Source of the DNA: Rhizobacter sp. AJA081-3 | Lineage (GTDB): Bacteria; Pseudomonadota; Gammaproteobacteria; Burkholderiales; Burkholderiaceae_C | Reading direction: 5' to 3' | NCBI RefSeq assembly: GCF_017795745.1 | Contig: NZ_CP059067.1 | Coordinates: 4,712,001-4,776,000, forward strand | DNA: 64,000 nt | Shown here: positions 17,386 through 26,191 of the stretch, in pieces | How the letters are laid out: each line of letters starts with the position of its first letter | How positions within the stretch are numbered: position 1 is the stretch's first letter | Notes under the pieces: generated by a model | What the model was told of the DNA's origin: nothing | Database searches by the model: none | Seen by the model: the letters and a program-made list of their open reading frames with translations, nothing else | Made by a program: the position numbers and the translations under genes

Positions 17386-17892
17386 TCAGCCGCGGGCGCG
17401 GCGGCGCCACCACAGGCGCCAGCGCCGCAGGGCCGCGCGCAGTTGTCGCCACACCGGCAGGGCGTGCACCGCGGCCTTGACACGCTCCTTGGTGCGCCGC
17501 CACCAGCCCAGCGCAGCGGCGAACCAGGCGAACTGCATCAGCTGCGGCTCGGTGAGGATGAACAGCCGCCCGACCAGCGCGGTGCCGAGCAACTTGGCGG
17601 CGACGATGACGGCGATTCCCAGCGCCGCCTGGCCGGCGTGGATGGCCCACAGCGCGAGCAATTTCACGGGGAACAGCGCCACCGCCGGCACGAGGAAGGC
17701 CGCCAGTGCCCAGCGCGGCGTCAGCGTGCGGATGTGGGCTTCCAGGCGCGCCAGCGGCGGCCATGACGCCAGCCGGGCGGCCCAGGCGGTCAGCGGCCGC
17801 CAGCCCCATTCCTCGATGAACAGCACCGCCGCGGCCAGCGCGAGCAGCGCGCTGCGCACGGCGCGCCAGAGCCAGCGCAGCACCGTCTTCAC
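17386..17892 (-). CDS. Conserved membrane protein of unknown function
   Basis: A 168-residue protein starting with GTG directly after the TGA of mtnN. It has one N-terminal hydrophobic segment (LLALAAAVLFIEEWGWRPL), a more polar region with HIRTLTPRWALAAF, two more hydrophobic stretches (WALAAFLVPAVALFP and ALGIAVIVAAKLLGTALVG), and a strongly basic C-terminus (RRWRLWWRRRARG). The EEWGWRPL and RLFILTEPQL motifs recur in similar proteins of related betaproteobacteria, as far as I recall. I do not recognise a function. It lies between mtnN and rsmE in one transcription unit. Confidence 0.78.
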   Translation of the reverse strand: MKTVLRWLWRAVRSALLALAAAVLFIEEWGWRPLTAWAARLASWPPLARLEAHIRTLTPRWALAAFLVPAVALFPVKLLALWAIHAGQAALGIAVIVAAKLLGTALVGRLFILTEPQLMQFAWFAAALGWWRRTKERVKAAVHALPVWRQLRAALRRWRLWWRRRARG

Positions 17893-18651
17893 TCAGTCGA
17901 CGCGGCCCGACAGCCAGGTGCCGAGGATCTCGCGCGTGTAGACGCTCGCCACCTCGGCGATGAAGCGGTTGAAGTCGACATGCGCGCTGTCGTCGGCGCG
18001 GTCGGAGACGGTGCGGATCACCGCGAAGGGCCGGCCGAAATCGGCGCACACCTGGGCCAGCGCCGCGCCTTCCATCTCCACCGCCAGCGCGTCGGGCAGC
18101 GCGGCGCGCAGCGTGTCGCTCTCGGCGGCGGTGGCGACGAAGCGGTCGCCGCTGATCACCAGGCCCTCGTGCAGCAGCGGGCTGTCGATGCCGAAGTCGG
18201 CCAGGTGCGTCTCGCCGATGCGCTCGGCGGCATGGTTCAGGCAATGCAGCGCGGCGGCGGCCAGCGAATCGCTGAGGTCGCGGTCGGTGCCGAAGCGCGA
18301 GCGGCCGGTCAGCGGCACCTCGAAGCGCGGGAACAGCGGCGAGGCGTCCATGTCGTGCTGCAGCAGCTCGCGCGCGATCACCACGTCGCCCACGCGCACG
18401 CCGGTGCCGAGGCCGCCGGCCGCGCCGGTGAAGATGATGCGCTGCACGTCGATCTCCTGCAGCAGCAGCGCGGCGGTGGTGGCCGCGGCCACCTTGCCGA
18501 TGCCCGAGAGCACCATCACCACCGGCTGGCCCTGCATCTGGCCGAAGTGGAACTGGCGCCCGGCGAACTCGGCGCGTTGCGGCTTCTCGAGGGCGGGAAG
18601 CAGTGCACGAAGCTCCTCGTGCATCGCGCTGACGATGGCGATACGGCTCAT
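17893..18651 (-). CDS. mtnN: 5'-methylthioadenosine/S-adenosylhomocysteine nucleosidase
   Basis: A 252-residue cytoplasmic enzyme that cleaves adenine from methylthioadenosine, S-adenosylhomocysteine and 5'-deoxyadenosine, recycling SAM by-products. The N-terminus has the catalytic Glu in SAMHEELRALLPAL. Other family blocks are GAAGGLGTGVRVGDVVIA, ELLQHDMDASP, and VEMEGAALAQVCADFGRPF. The catalytic Asp is in RTVSDRADD. It is the first gene of a unit whose later member is rsmE, a SAM-using enzyme. A slightly longer loop around residues 120-150 is the only deviation from the E. coli enzyme (232 residues). Confidence 0.95.
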   Translation of the reverse strand: MSRIAIVSAMHEELRALLPALEKPQRAEFAGRQFHFGQMQGQPVVMVLSGIGKVAAATTAALLLQEIDVQRIIFTGAAGGLGTGVRVGDVVIARELLQHDMDASPLFPRFEVPLTGRSRFGTDRDLSDSLAAAALHCLNHAAERIGETHLADFGIDSPLLHEGLVISGDRFVATAAESDTLRAALPDALAVEMEGAALAQVCADFGRPFAVIRTVSDRADDSAHVDFNRFIAEVASVYTREILGTWLSGRVD

Positions 18652-18708
18652 GCGATCAGTGTCGCATGAGCTCGACTGGCCTTGCGATCAGGCCCTGTGG
18701 CTCCGGCT

Positions 18709-18727
18709 CACATTGCTGCGCAATGTG
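18709..18727. repeat. Short inverted repeat between mtnN and fadD
   Basis: Arms CACATTGC and GCAATGTG are perfect complements around TGC. It sits between the fadD stop and the mtnN start on the minus strand, 12 bases beyond the fadD terminator hairpin. It may be part of a tandem terminator structure. Confidence 0.35.
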
Positions 18728-18739
18728 ACCCTGCGCCGC

Positions 18740-18768
18740 AAGAGCCGACCGCCATGCGGTCAGCTCTT
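18740..18768 (-). terminator. Terminator-like hairpin that includes the fadD stop codon
   Basis: Arms AAGAGC-C-GACCGC and GCGGTC-A-GCTCTT pair around CAT; on the minus strand the odd pair is a T-G wobble, giving a 13-pair stem. The TGA stop of fadD (18762-18760) lies inside the stem. No U-tract follows, so efficiency is uncertain. Confidence 0.5.
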
Positions 18769-20433
18769 GTCCCGCAGCTCCCGGCGCAGGATCTTGCCCA
18801 CCGGCGTCTTCGGCAGCTCGGTGCGGAACTCGACGATCTTCGGCCGCTTGTAGCCCGTCAGGTGCGCCTCGCAGTAGGCGCGCACGTCGGCCTCGGTGAC
18901 GGCCGGGTTCTTCTTCACGATGACCAGCTTGACCGCCTCGCCCGCCTTCGCATCGGGCACGCCGATCGCAGCGCACTCGAGGATGCCGTCCATCTGCGTG
19001 ACCACGTCTTCCACCTCGTTCGGGTAGACGTTGAAGCCGCTGACCAGGATCATGTCCTTCTTGCGGTCGACGATCTTGAAGTAGCCGCGCTCGTCGACCA
19101 CGCCGATGTCGCCGGTGCGGAAGAAGCCGTCGGCCGTCATCACCTTGGCCGTTTCGTCGGGGCGTTGCCAGTAGCCGGCCATCACCTGCGGGCCCTTGAT
19201 CGCGATCTCGCCGGGCGTGCCCAGCGGCACTTCGCGGCCGTCGTCGTCGAGCAGCGTCAGCTCGGTATTGGGCATCGGCAATCCGATGTTGCCGCTGTAG
19301 GACGTGCTGTCCACCGGGTTGCAGGTCGCCGAGGGCGAGGTCTCCGACAGGCCGTAGCCCTCGACGATCGGGCAGCCGGTCTTCTCGAGCCACAGCTTGG
19401 CGGTGGCGCTCTGCACGGCCATGCCGCCACCCACCGAGATCACCAGGCTGCTCCAGTCGACCGTGCCGAAGTCGGCGTGGTTGGCCATCGCGTTGAACAG
19501 CGTGTTGACGGCTGGGAAGCTGTGGAACTTCTCGCGCGCCAGGTCCTTGAAGACGCCCGGCAGGTCGCGCGGGTTGGCGATCAGGATGTTGCAGCCGCCC
19601 ATGCGCATGGACAGCATCATGTTCGTGTTGAAGCCGAAGATGTGATAGATCGGCAGCGCACAGACGGTGTTGATCTGCTCGCCTTTCGGGATCTTCTTGA
19701 GCGCCGGCTGATACCAGGCCTCGGCCTGCAGGATGTTGGCCACCAGGTTGCGATGCAGCAGCACCGCGCCCTTGCTCACGCCGGTGGTGCCGCCGGTGTA
19801 CTGCAGCACCGCGATGTCGTCCGGGCCCACCTGCGCCGGCTTGAAGGTCTTGCCGCGGCCCTGCGAGAGCGCATCGTTGAATTTCACGGCGCCCGGCAGA
19901 TCGAAGGCCGGCACCATCTTCTTCACCTTGCGCACCACGTAGTTGACGATCAGCGACTTGGGGAAGCCCAGCATGTCGCCCAGCGCGGTGAGGATGACCT
20001 TCTTGGTCGGCACCGCGTTGATCACCTGCTGCATCGTGGTCGCGAAGTTCTCGACCATCAGCATGACCTTGGCGCCCGAGTCCTTCAGCTGGTGCTCGAG
20101 CTCGCGCGGCGTGTACAGCGGGTTGACGTTCACCACCACGTAGCCGGCGCGCAGGATGGCGGCCACCGCCACCGGGTACTGCGGCACGTTGGGCATCATG
20201 ATCGCCACGCGGTCGCCCTTGGCCAGGCCCAGCGACTGCAGGTAGGCCGCCAGCGCGCGCGATGCCTCGTCGACCTGCGCGAAGCTGATGGCCTTGCCCA
20301 TGAACTTGTAGGCCGGCAGCGAGGCGTACCTCTTCAGGCTCTCCTCGAGCAGCGCCACCAGCGAAGGGTATTGCTCGACGTCGATGTTCGCCGGCACGCC
20401 CGCGGGGTACTGCTTCAACCAGGTCTTTTCCAT
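18760..20433 (-). CDS. fadD: Long-chain fatty acid--CoA ligase
   Basis: A 557-residue AMP-forming acyl-CoA synthetase that activates fatty acids for beta-oxidation at the inner face of the membrane. The P-loop-like motif is YTGGTTGVSKGAVLLHRN, the second adenylate motif is VEGYGLSETSPSATCNP, and the hinge and lysine region is FKIVDRKKDMILVSGFNVYP, then TPVGKILRRELRDK with the catalytic lysine. Length is close to E. coli FadD (561). The ATG at 20433 has GGAGAGCGAGAG upstream and is preferred over ATG 20454. The gene is divergent from the GntR gene, and the GntR operator lies 143 bases before its start. Confidence 0.95.
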   Translation of the reverse strand: MEKTWLKQYPAGVPANIDVEQYPSLVALLEESLKRYASLPAYKFMGKAISFAQVDEASRALAAYLQSLGLAKGDRVAIMMPNVPQYPVAVAAILRAGYVVVNVNPLYTPRELEHQLKDSGAKVMLMVENFATTMQQVINAVPTKKVILTALGDMLGFPKSLIVNYVVRKVKKMVPAFDLPGAVKFNDALSQGRGKTFKPAQVGPDDIAVLQYTGGTTGVSKGAVLLHRNLVANILQAEAWYQPALKKIPKGEQINTVCALPIYHIFGFNTNMMLSMRMGGCNILIANPRDLPGVFKDLAREKFHSFPAVNTLFNAMANHADFGTVDWSSLVISVGGGMAVQSATAKLWLEKTGCPIVEGYGLSETSPSATCNPVDSTSYSGNIGLPMPNTELTLLDDDGREVPLGTPGEIAIKGPQVMAGYWQRPDETAKVMTADGFFRTGDIGVVDERGYFKIVDRKKDMILVSGFNVYPNEVEDVVTQMDGILECAAIGVPDAKAGEAVKLVIVKKNPAVTEADVRAYCEAHLTGYKRPKIVEFRTELPKTPVGKILRRELRDKS

Positions 20434-20575
20434 CTCTCGCTCTCCATGGACCAACGGGGATTCTGACGGAGCCCCATCCGCGGCCCCCTAGGGTGTTTCG
20501 ATACATGCATTCGCCGCCGGTCCACCCGGGTAATCCCGGCGTTGAGGCGCGGCGCGGCCGGCCCTATCCTTCATC

Positions 20576-20596
20576 AATTGGTCAGGCCACTTGACC
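20576..20596 (+). promoter_or_regulatory. Putative GntR operator, site 1 (upstream of the gntR gene of locus A)
   Basis: The element reads AATTGG, then TCAGG, then CCACTTGACC, ending 20 bases before the GntR ATG. Its 11-base core is a near-palindrome with half-sites TGGTC and GGCCA around an A. The same flanks with the reversed core occur upstream of the mannonate dehydratase gene at 34981-35001. The AATTGG-N5-CCA form agrees with operators of FadR-subfamily regulators such as UxuR and ExuR. The TTGACC part also resembles a -35 box. Binding by the adjacent GntR protein is inferred. Confidence 0.6.
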
Positions 20597-20616
20597 GCCT
20601 GAGTTTCCCACTCCCG

Positions 20617-21366
20617 ATGCCGCTGCAGACCATCGAGCCCCGCCGCCTGTACCGCCAGATCGCCGATCAGCTGCGCGTGCTGATCGACGGCGGCGAGTTT
20701 CCGGCCGGCGCCCGGCTGCCGCCCGAGCGTGATCTCGCGGTGCAGCTCGGCGTGTCGCGCCCCTCGGTGCGCGAGGCGCTGATCGCGCTGGAGGTCGAGG
20801 GCCGCGTCGAGGTGCGCATGGGCTCGGGCATCTACGTGCGCGCCGCCGACCCGGGCGCGCGCGCCGCAGCGCCGGCGCACGAGGCCGAGAGCCCGCTCGA
20901 GACCATCCGCGCGCGTCAGCTCATCGAGAGCGAGCTGGCCGCCTACGCGGCGCTGCACATGCGCCGGCCGCAGGTCGCCGGCTTGCGCGAGGCCATCGAG
21001 GTGATGGAGCAGGAGGCGGCCGCCAGCCACACCCCCACCGAGGGCGACCGTCTGTTCCACACGCGGATCGCCGAGGCCTGCGAGAACTCGGTGCTGCTGC
21101 GCGTGGTCAGCGAGCTGTTCGACGAGCGCCACAACCCGCTGTTCGAGCAGCTCGGCAGCCACTTCGAGACGGCGCACAGCTGGGCCGACGCGATCGAAGA
21201 GCACCGCGCCGTGGTCGACGCGATCGCCCACCAGTCGCCGCAGGGCGCCCGCGAAGCGATGGCACGCCACCTGGCCAATTCGCACGACCGCTTCATGGCG
21301 GGTTGGCAAGCCGAAACCGAGGCGCCGGCCAAGCCGGCATCCCGCAAGAGAAAGGCCGCACGATGA
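20617..21366 (+). CDS. GntR-family regulator, FadR/FCD subfamily
   Basis: A 249-residue repressor-type protein. ATG 20617 gives the usual start MPLQTIEPRRLYRQIADQL; upstream codons in frame do not look coding. The winged HTH is at residues 10-75 (FPAGARLPPERDLAVQLGVS, RPSVREALIALEVEGRVEVR). The FCD effector domain (about 95-235) has the metal ligands Asp and His of this family: EGDRLFHTRIAEACEN with Asp and His, and EEHRAVVDAI and ARHLANSHDRF with later histidines. A basic tail ends it. It heads the sugar-acid locus and overlaps the dehydrogenase gene by ATGA. The ligand is probably a sugar acid. It is not FadR in function merely because fadD is divergent. Confidence 0.92.
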   Translation: MPLQTIEPRRLYRQIADQLRVLIDGGEFPAGARLPPERDLAVQLGVSRPSVREALIALEVEGRVEVRMGSGIYVRAADPGARAAAPAHEAESPLETIRARQLIESELAAYAALHMRRPQVAGLREAIEVMEQEAAASHTPTEGDRLFHTRIAEACENSVLLRVVSELFDERHNPLFEQLGSHFETAHSWADAIEEHRAVVDAIAHQSPQGAREAMARHLANSHDRFMAGWQAETEAPAKPASRKRKAAR

Positions 21367-22391
21367 CACTCGCCTGCCGGATCCACGCCGCGAAGGACCT
21401 GCGGCTCGACGAGGTGGCCGATGCCGCGCTCGGCGACCACGAGGTCGAGATGCGCCTGGGCGCCGGCGGCATCTGCGGCTCCGACCTTCACTACTTCGGC
21501 CACGGCCGCGTCGGCGCCTTCGTGCTGCGCGAGCCGCTGATCCCGGGACACGAGGCCTCGGGCATCGTGCTGCGCACCGGTTCCGCGGTCACGCGCGTCA
21601 AGCCCGGCGACAAGGTGGCGGTGAACCCGTCGCACGCCTGCGGCCAGTGCGACTACTGCCTCGGCGGACGCTTCAACCTGTGCCGCAAGATGTTCTTTCT
21701 CGGCAGCGCCAGCGTGTTCCCGCATGCGCAGGGCCTGTTCCGCGAGCGTTTCGTGCTCGGGCAGGCCCAGCTCACGCCGGTGCACGAGGACATCTCGCTG
21801 GGCGAGCTGGCCTGCGCCGAGCCGCTGTCGATTGGCCTGCACGCGGTGCACCGCGCTGGCGTGCTGACCGGCAAGACGGTGCTCGTCACCGGCGGCGGCA
21901 CGATCGGCAGCATGTGCGTGATCGCCGCGCGGCTGGCCGGTGCCGCGCAGGTCATCGTCTGCGACATCGCCGACCGGCCGCTGACCATTGCGCAACAGGT
22001 GGGCGCCGACCGCGTCATCCGCAGCGACCAGATCGAAGCCGCTTCGCTGGCAGACATCGCCGACATCGCCATCGAGGCCGCCGGCAGCCCGGCCGCGCTG
22101 GCCACCTGCCTTTCGGCCACGCGCCGCGGCGGGCGCATCGTGCAGGTGGGCACGCTGCCCGCCGAAGGTGTGCAGTTCCCGGCCAACAGCATCATGGCGC
22201 GCGAGCTCGACTACGTCGGCGCCTTCCGCGCCGCACACGCCTTCGACTGGGCCGTGCAGTACCTGCGCACGCGCCGCGTCGACGTGCGGCCGCTGCTGTC
22301 GGCGCAGCTGCCGCTGTCGCGCGCCGCCGAAGCCTTCGCACTCGCCGCCGACCGCAGCCGCAGCACCAAGGTGCAGCTGGTCTGCGACTGA
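21363..22391 (+). CDS. Zinc-dependent L-idonate/L-gulonate 5-dehydrogenase-type enzyme
   Basis: A 342-residue medium-chain alcohol dehydrogenase. Catalytic zinc ligands are seen in GGICGSDLHYFGHG (Cys) and PGHEASG (His-Glu). The structural zinc has four cysteines in CGQCDYCLGGRFNLC. The nucleotide-binding motif is VLVTGGGTIGSMCVIAARL, and the Asp of IVCDIADRP suggests NAD preference. It resembles L-idonate 5-dehydrogenase, which makes 5-ketogluconate; in other bacteria relatives oxidise L-gulonate to fructuronate. The second activity would link directly to the fructuronate reductase and mannonate dehydratase of locus B. Substrate is therefore inferred. It is coupled to gntR and followed 59 bases later by dctP. 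Confidence 0.87.
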   Translation: MTLACRIHAAKDLRLDEVADAALGDHEVEMRLGAGGICGSDLHYFGHGRVGAFVLREPLIPGHEASGIVLRTGSAVTRVKPGDKVAVNPSHACGQCDYCLGGRFNLCRKMFFLGSASVFPHAQGLFRERFVLGQAQLTPVHEDISLGELACAEPLSIGLHAVHRAGVLTGKTVLVTGGGTIGSMCVIAARLAGAAQVIVCDIADRPLTIAQQVGADRVIRSDQIEAASLADIADIAIEAAGSPAALATCLSATRRGGRIVQVGTLPAEGVQFPANSIMARELDYVGAFRAAHAFDWAVQYLRTRRVDVRPLLSAQLPLSRAAEAFALAADRSRSTKVQLVCD

Positions 22392-22450
22392 GCCTTCCTC
22401 ATTCAACCGCAACACGCCGCCAGAGCGTTCAACCCCCCAGGAGACAGACC

Positions 22451-23422
22451 ATGAAACTCGTTTGGAAGGGCCTGCTGGCCTCCCTCACCCTCGCCGCCGC
22501 CGGCGGTGCCTTCGCGCAGACCAAGCAGCTCAAGTGGGCGCACGTCTACGAGACCAGCGAGCCGTACCACACCGAATCGGTGTGGGCCGCCGCCGAGATC
22601 AAGAAGCGCAGCAACGGCAAGTTCGACATCCAGGTCTTCCCCGCCTCGTCGCTGGGCAAGGAGACCGACATCAACCAGGGCATGACGCTCGGCACGGTCG
22701 ACATGATCATCAGCGGCACCTCGTTCGCCGCACGCAGCTACCCGCGCCTGGGCATCGCCTACTACCCGTTCATCTTCCGCGACGGCGAGCACCTGCTGGC
22801 CTACGCGAAGAGCGACGTGTTCAAGGAGATGGTCGAGGGCTACCGCGCCAAGACCGGCATCCAGATCACCGCGTACACCTACTACGGCGCGCGCCACACT
22901 ACGGCGCAGAAGCCGTTCACCGACTGCGCCGGCATGAAGGGCATCAAGATCCGCGTGCCCGACGTGCCCGCCTATCGCGCCACGCCTGAGGCCTGCGGCG
23001 CCAACCCGACGCCGATCGCCTTCGCCGAGGTCTACCTGGCGCTGCAGAACGGCACCGTCGACGCGCAGGAGAACCCGCTGACCACCATCGAGGCGAAGAA
23101 GTTCTACGAGGTGCAGAAGCACATCATGCTGACCGGCCACATCGTCGACGGCCTGACCACGCAGATCGCGCCGCACGTGTGGAACACGCTCTCCGACGCC
23201 GAGAAGAAGATGTTCACCGAGGTCACGCAGGAGGCCGCGGCGCGTGCCAGCGCGCAGATCAAGAAGCGCGAGTCGGAGCTGGTCGACGAGTTCAAGAAGA
23301 AGGGCCTGGGCGTGCACCAGATCAACCGCCAGAGCTTCGTCGACGCGGTGCTGAAGAACAAGTCCGTCGAGTCGCTCGGCCACGATCGCAAGGACTACGA
23401 CCGCATCGTCTCGATCAAGTGA
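22451..23422 (+). CDS. dctP: TRAP transporter substrate-binding protein (DctP family)
   Basis: A 323-residue periplasmic protein with a signal peptide (MKLVWKGLLASLTLAAAGGA, ending FAQ). The DctP fold is marked by LKWAHVYETSEPYHTESVW, FPASSLGKETDINQGMTLG, and the carboxylate-binding arginine region GMKGIKIRVPDVPAY. PTPIAFAEVYLALQNGTVDA is the typical second substrate segment. It captures an organic acid for uptake by the DctQM pair encoded next. Its neighbours suggest a hexonate or uronate. AGGAGA precedes ATG 22451. Confidence 0.95.
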   Translation: MKLVWKGLLASLTLAAAGGAFAQTKQLKWAHVYETSEPYHTESVWAAAEIKKRSNGKFDIQVFPASSLGKETDINQGMTLGTVDMIISGTSFAARSYPRLGIAYYPFIFRDGEHLLAYAKSDVFKEMVEGYRAKTGIQITAYTYYGARHTTAQKPFTDCAGMKGIKIRVPDVPAYRATPEACGANPTPIAFAEVYLALQNGTVDAQENPLTTIEAKKFYEVQKHIMLTGHIVDGLTTQIAPHVWNTLSDAEKKMFTEVTQEAAARASAQIKKRESELVDEFKKKGLGVHQINRQSFVDAVLKNKSVESLGHDRKDYDRIVSIK

Positions 23423-23423
23423 C

Positions 23424-23987
23424 ATGGATATCGATGCCCTGCCCAAGGTGATGGGGGACGACGGCGAGTTCCACGCCACGGACGAAGCCGTCGACCTGTC
23501 GCACACCACCATCGAGGGCTGGGTCTCGCTGGCGATCTTCTGGGCGCTCGGCGCGGTGGTGTTCTACCAGTTCTTCACCCGCTACGCGCTCAACAACTCG
23601 GCCTCCTGGACCGAGGAGATCGCCCGCTACCTGCTGATCGGCACCGTGTTCGTGGGCGCGTCGATCGGCGTGGCGAAGAACAACCACATCCAGGTCGACC
23701 TGCTGTACCGCTACCTGCCGGCACCGTTGTGCCGCGCGATGTCCCTGGTGGTCGACGTGCTGCGCATCGCGTTCTTCGCCGCCATGGTGGTGCTGACGGC
23801 GCAGATGATGCAGAAGATGGGCAGCTACCAGATGACGATCATCGACCTGCCGATGAACATCGTCTACGGCGTGTGCCTGTTCGGCCTGGCGATGATGGCG
23901 CTGCGCTCCGTGTGGGTGATGAAGGTGCACGTGCAGCGCGGCTACAGCGTGCTCGAGCGGCCCGAGACGACGATGGAAGACCGCTGA
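23424..23987 (+). CDS. dctQ: TRAP transporter small membrane subunit (DctQ family)
   Basis: A 187-residue inner-membrane protein with four predicted helices, typical of DctQ. A longish cytoplasmic N-terminus of about 30 residues precedes the first helix. The family motif SWTEEIARYLLIGTVFVGAS lies in the second helix region, followed by KNNHIQVDLLYRYLP. It starts one base after the dctP stop and is followed by dctM after one base, so the three subunits are made from one message. With DctM it uses the sodium gradient to import the substrate delivered by DctP. Confidence 0.94.
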   Translation: MDIDALPKVMGDDGEFHATDEAVDLSHTTIEGWVSLAIFWALGAVVFYQFFTRYALNNSASWTEEIARYLLIGTVFVGASIGVAKNNHIQVDLLYRYLPAPLCRAMSLVVDVLRIAFFAAMVVLTAQMMQKMGSYQMTIIDLPMNIVYGVCLFGLAMMALRSVWVMKVHVQRGYSVLERPETTMEDR

Positions 23988-23988
23988 C

Positions 23989-25383
23989 ATGCTCAAGATC
24001 ATCTTCCTCGTGCTGATGGCCAGCGGCCTGCCGGTGGCCATCGCGATGGCCGGCTCCTCATTGATCTACATCCTGGTCTCGGGCAACCAGCCGGCGCTGA
24101 CGGTGGTGCACCGCATGATCGGCGGCATCGACAGCTTCCCGCTGCTGGCGGTGCCCTTCTTCATCCTGGCCGGCAACCTGATGAACAACGCCGGCATCAC
24201 CAACCGCATCTACAACTTCGCGCTGGCGCTGGTGGGCTGGCTCAAGGGCGGCCTGGGCCACGTCAACGTGGTCGGCTCGGTGATCTTCGCCGGCATGAGC
24301 GGCACCGCCATCGCCGACGCAGCCGGCCTGGGCACCATCGAGATCAAGGCGATGAAGGACCACGGCTACGCCACCGAGTTCGCCGTCGGCGTGACGGCTG
24401 CGTCGGCCACGCTCGGCCCGATCATCCCGCCCTCGCTGCCCTTCGTCATCTACGCGATGATGGCCAACGTGTCGGTGGGCGCGCTGTTCCTCGCCGGCAT
24501 CCTGCCCGGCGTGCTGATGGCGCTGCTGATGATGATCACGGTGGCCTACTTCGCGCACAAGAACGGCTGGGGTGGCGACGTCAAGTTCTCCGGCTCGCGC
24601 TTCGGCAAGGCGCTGATCGAGATGGCGGTGGTGGCCGGCTGGCCGCTGGCGGTGTGGGGCCTGGTACAGGCAGGCATGCAGCCGCAGCTGACCGTGGCGG
24701 TGGCGCTGGTGGTGCTGTTCGCCGCCGACCGCTACTTCGGCTTCCAGGCGGTGCTGCCGATCATGACGCCGGTGCTGCTGATCGGCGGCATGACGACCGG
24801 GCTGTTCACGCCCACCGAAGGCGCCATCGCCGCCTGCGTGTGGTCGATGGTGCTGGGCCTGGCCTGGTACCGCACGATGCGCTGGAAGATGTTCGTCAAG
24901 GTCTGCCTCGACACGGTGGAGACCACCGCCACGGTGATGTTCATCGTCGCCGCCGCCTCGATCTTCGGCTGGATGCTCACCGCCACCGGCGTCACTGCGC
25001 AGATCGCCGCCTGGGTGCTGGCGGTGACCAAGGAGCCGTGGCTGTTCCTGCTGATGGCCAACCTGCTGATGCTGTTCGTCGGCTGCTTCCTCGAGCCGAC
25101 CGCGGCGATCACCATCCTCGTGCCCATCCTGCTGCCGATCGCGCGGCAGCTCGGCGTCGACCCGGTGCATTTCGGGCTGATCATGGTGCTCAACCTGATG
25201 ATCGGCCTGCTGCACCCGCCGATGGGCATGGTGCTGTTCGTGCTGGCGCGGGTGGCCAAGCTCAGCGTCGAGCGCACCACGATGGCCATCCTGCCCTGGC
25301 TCGTGCCGCTGCTGGGCAGCCTGATCCTGCTGACCTACGTGCCCTCGATCTCGATGTGGCTGCCGCGCACGATGGGCCTGTGA
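23989..25383 (+). CDS. dctM: TRAP transporter large membrane subunit (DctM family)
   Basis: A 464-residue channel-forming subunit with about twelve hydrophobic segments, longer than many DctM proteins (about 430). Typical parts are LLAVPFFILAGNLMNNAGIT, GSVIFAGMSGTAIADAAGLG, the conserved ASATLGPIIPPSLPFVIYAM, and GLFTPTEGAIAACVWSMVLG near the middle. The C-terminal half has VGCFLEPTAAITILVPILLP and GLLHPPMGMVLF, matching the second sodium-binding region. It completes the DctPQM transporter and is followed after 37 bases by the SDR gene of the same locus. Confidence 0.96.
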   Translation: MLKIIFLVLMASGLPVAIAMAGSSLIYILVSGNQPALTVVHRMIGGIDSFPLLAVPFFILAGNLMNNAGITNRIYNFALALVGWLKGGLGHVNVVGSVIFAGMSGTAIADAAGLGTIEIKAMKDHGYATEFAVGVTAASATLGPIIPPSLPFVIYAMMANVSVGALFLAGILPGVLMALLMMITVAYFAHKNGWGGDVKFSGSRFGKALIEMAVVAGWPLAVWGLVQAGMQPQLTVAVALVVLFAADRYFGFQAVLPIMTPVLLIGGMTTGLFTPTEGAIAACVWSMVLGLAWYRTMRWKMFVKVCLDTVETTATVMFIVAAASIFGWMLTATGVTAQIAAWVLAVTKEPWLFLLMANLLMLFVGCFLEPTAAITILVPILLPIARQLGVDPVHFGLIMVLNLMIGLLHPPMGMVLFVLARVAKLSVERTTMAILPWLVPLLGSLILLTYVPSISMWLPRTMGL

Positions 25384-25420
25384 ATCCGACTCGTTTTCCG
25401 TTTCGACCCAGGAGAAGACC

Positions 25421-26176
25421 ATGACCCAACGACTGGCCGGCAAGACGGCCTTCGTCACTGCCGCCGGGCAAGGCATCGGCCGCGCCGTCGCCGAGGCTTT
25501 CGTGCGCGAAGGCGCCGCGGTGATCGCCACCGACCTCAACGAGGCGTTGCTCGCCACGCTGCAAGGCACGCCCGGCGTGACCACGCGCCGCCTCGACGTG
25601 CTCGACCCGGCGGCCATCACCGCCGCAGCGAAGAGCGCCGGCGCGGTCGACATCCTCTTCAACGGCGCCGGCTTCGTGCACGCCGGCTCGGTGCTCGACT
25701 GCACCGAGGAGGAATGGGCCTTCGCCTTCGACCTCAACGTGCGCTCGCAATTCCGCACCATCAAGGCCTTCGTGCCCGGCATGCTGGCCAAGGGCGGCGG
25801 CTCGATCATCAACGTGGCCTCGGTGGCCGGCAGCATCAAGGGAGCGCCGAACCGCTTCGTCTACGGCACCACCAAGGCGGCGGTGATCGGCCTGACCAAG
25901 GCGGTGGCGGCCGACTTCATCACCAAGGGCGTGCGCTGCAACGCGATCTGCCCGGGCACGGTGGAGTCGCCCTCGCTGCGCGACCGCATCGCGGCGCAGG
26001 CCCAGGCGAGCGGCCAGACGCTGGCGCAGGTCGAGGCCGCGTTCATCTCACGCCAGCCGATGGGCCGGCTCGGCCGCGTGGAAGAAATCGCCGCGCTGGC
26101 GGTGTATCTTGCGAGCGACGAATCGTCCTTCACCACCGGCACCGCCCAGGTCATCGACGGCGGCTGGTCCAACTAA
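25421..26176 (+). CDS. SDR oxidoreductase, 2-keto-3-deoxy-L-fuconate dehydrogenase-like
   Basis: A 251-residue classical short-chain dehydrogenase. The cofactor motif is [15 protein letters not shown] with Asp in [10 protein letters not shown], pointing to NAD. The catalytic triad lies in [11 protein letters not shown] (Ser) and VYGTTKAAV (Tyr, Lys). [15 protein letters not shown] follows. The sequence resembles dehydrogenases that oxidise C4 of 2-keto-3-deoxy sugar acids (fuconate or rhamnonate route). With the next gene, a fumarylacetoacetase-fold hydrolase, it would form the diketo-acid branch in which a 2,4-diketo-3-deoxy acid is split to pyruvate and a hydroxyacid. A good AGGAGAAG site precedes ATG 25421. 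Confidence 0.9.
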   Translation: MTQRLAGKTAFVTAAGQGIGRAVAEAFVREGAAVIATDLNEALLATLQGTPGVTTRRLDVLDPAAITAAAKSAGAVDILFNGAGFVHAGSVLDCTEEEWAFAFDLNVRSQFRTIKAFVPGMLAKGGGSIINVASVAGSIKGAPNRFVYGTTKAAVIGLTKAVAADFITKGVRCNAICPGTVESPSLRDRIAAQAQASGQTLAQVEAAFISRQPMGRLGRVEEIAALAVYLASDESSFTTGTAQVIDGGWSN

Positions 26177-26191
26177 CCTGAAGAGAAGAAC

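Noticed and set aside
20434-20616. GntR protein as FadR, repressor of the divergent fadD
   Set aside because: The protein is coupled to sugar-acid genes, and its operator-like element recurs only before manD. An effect on fadD is possible but is not the main role.
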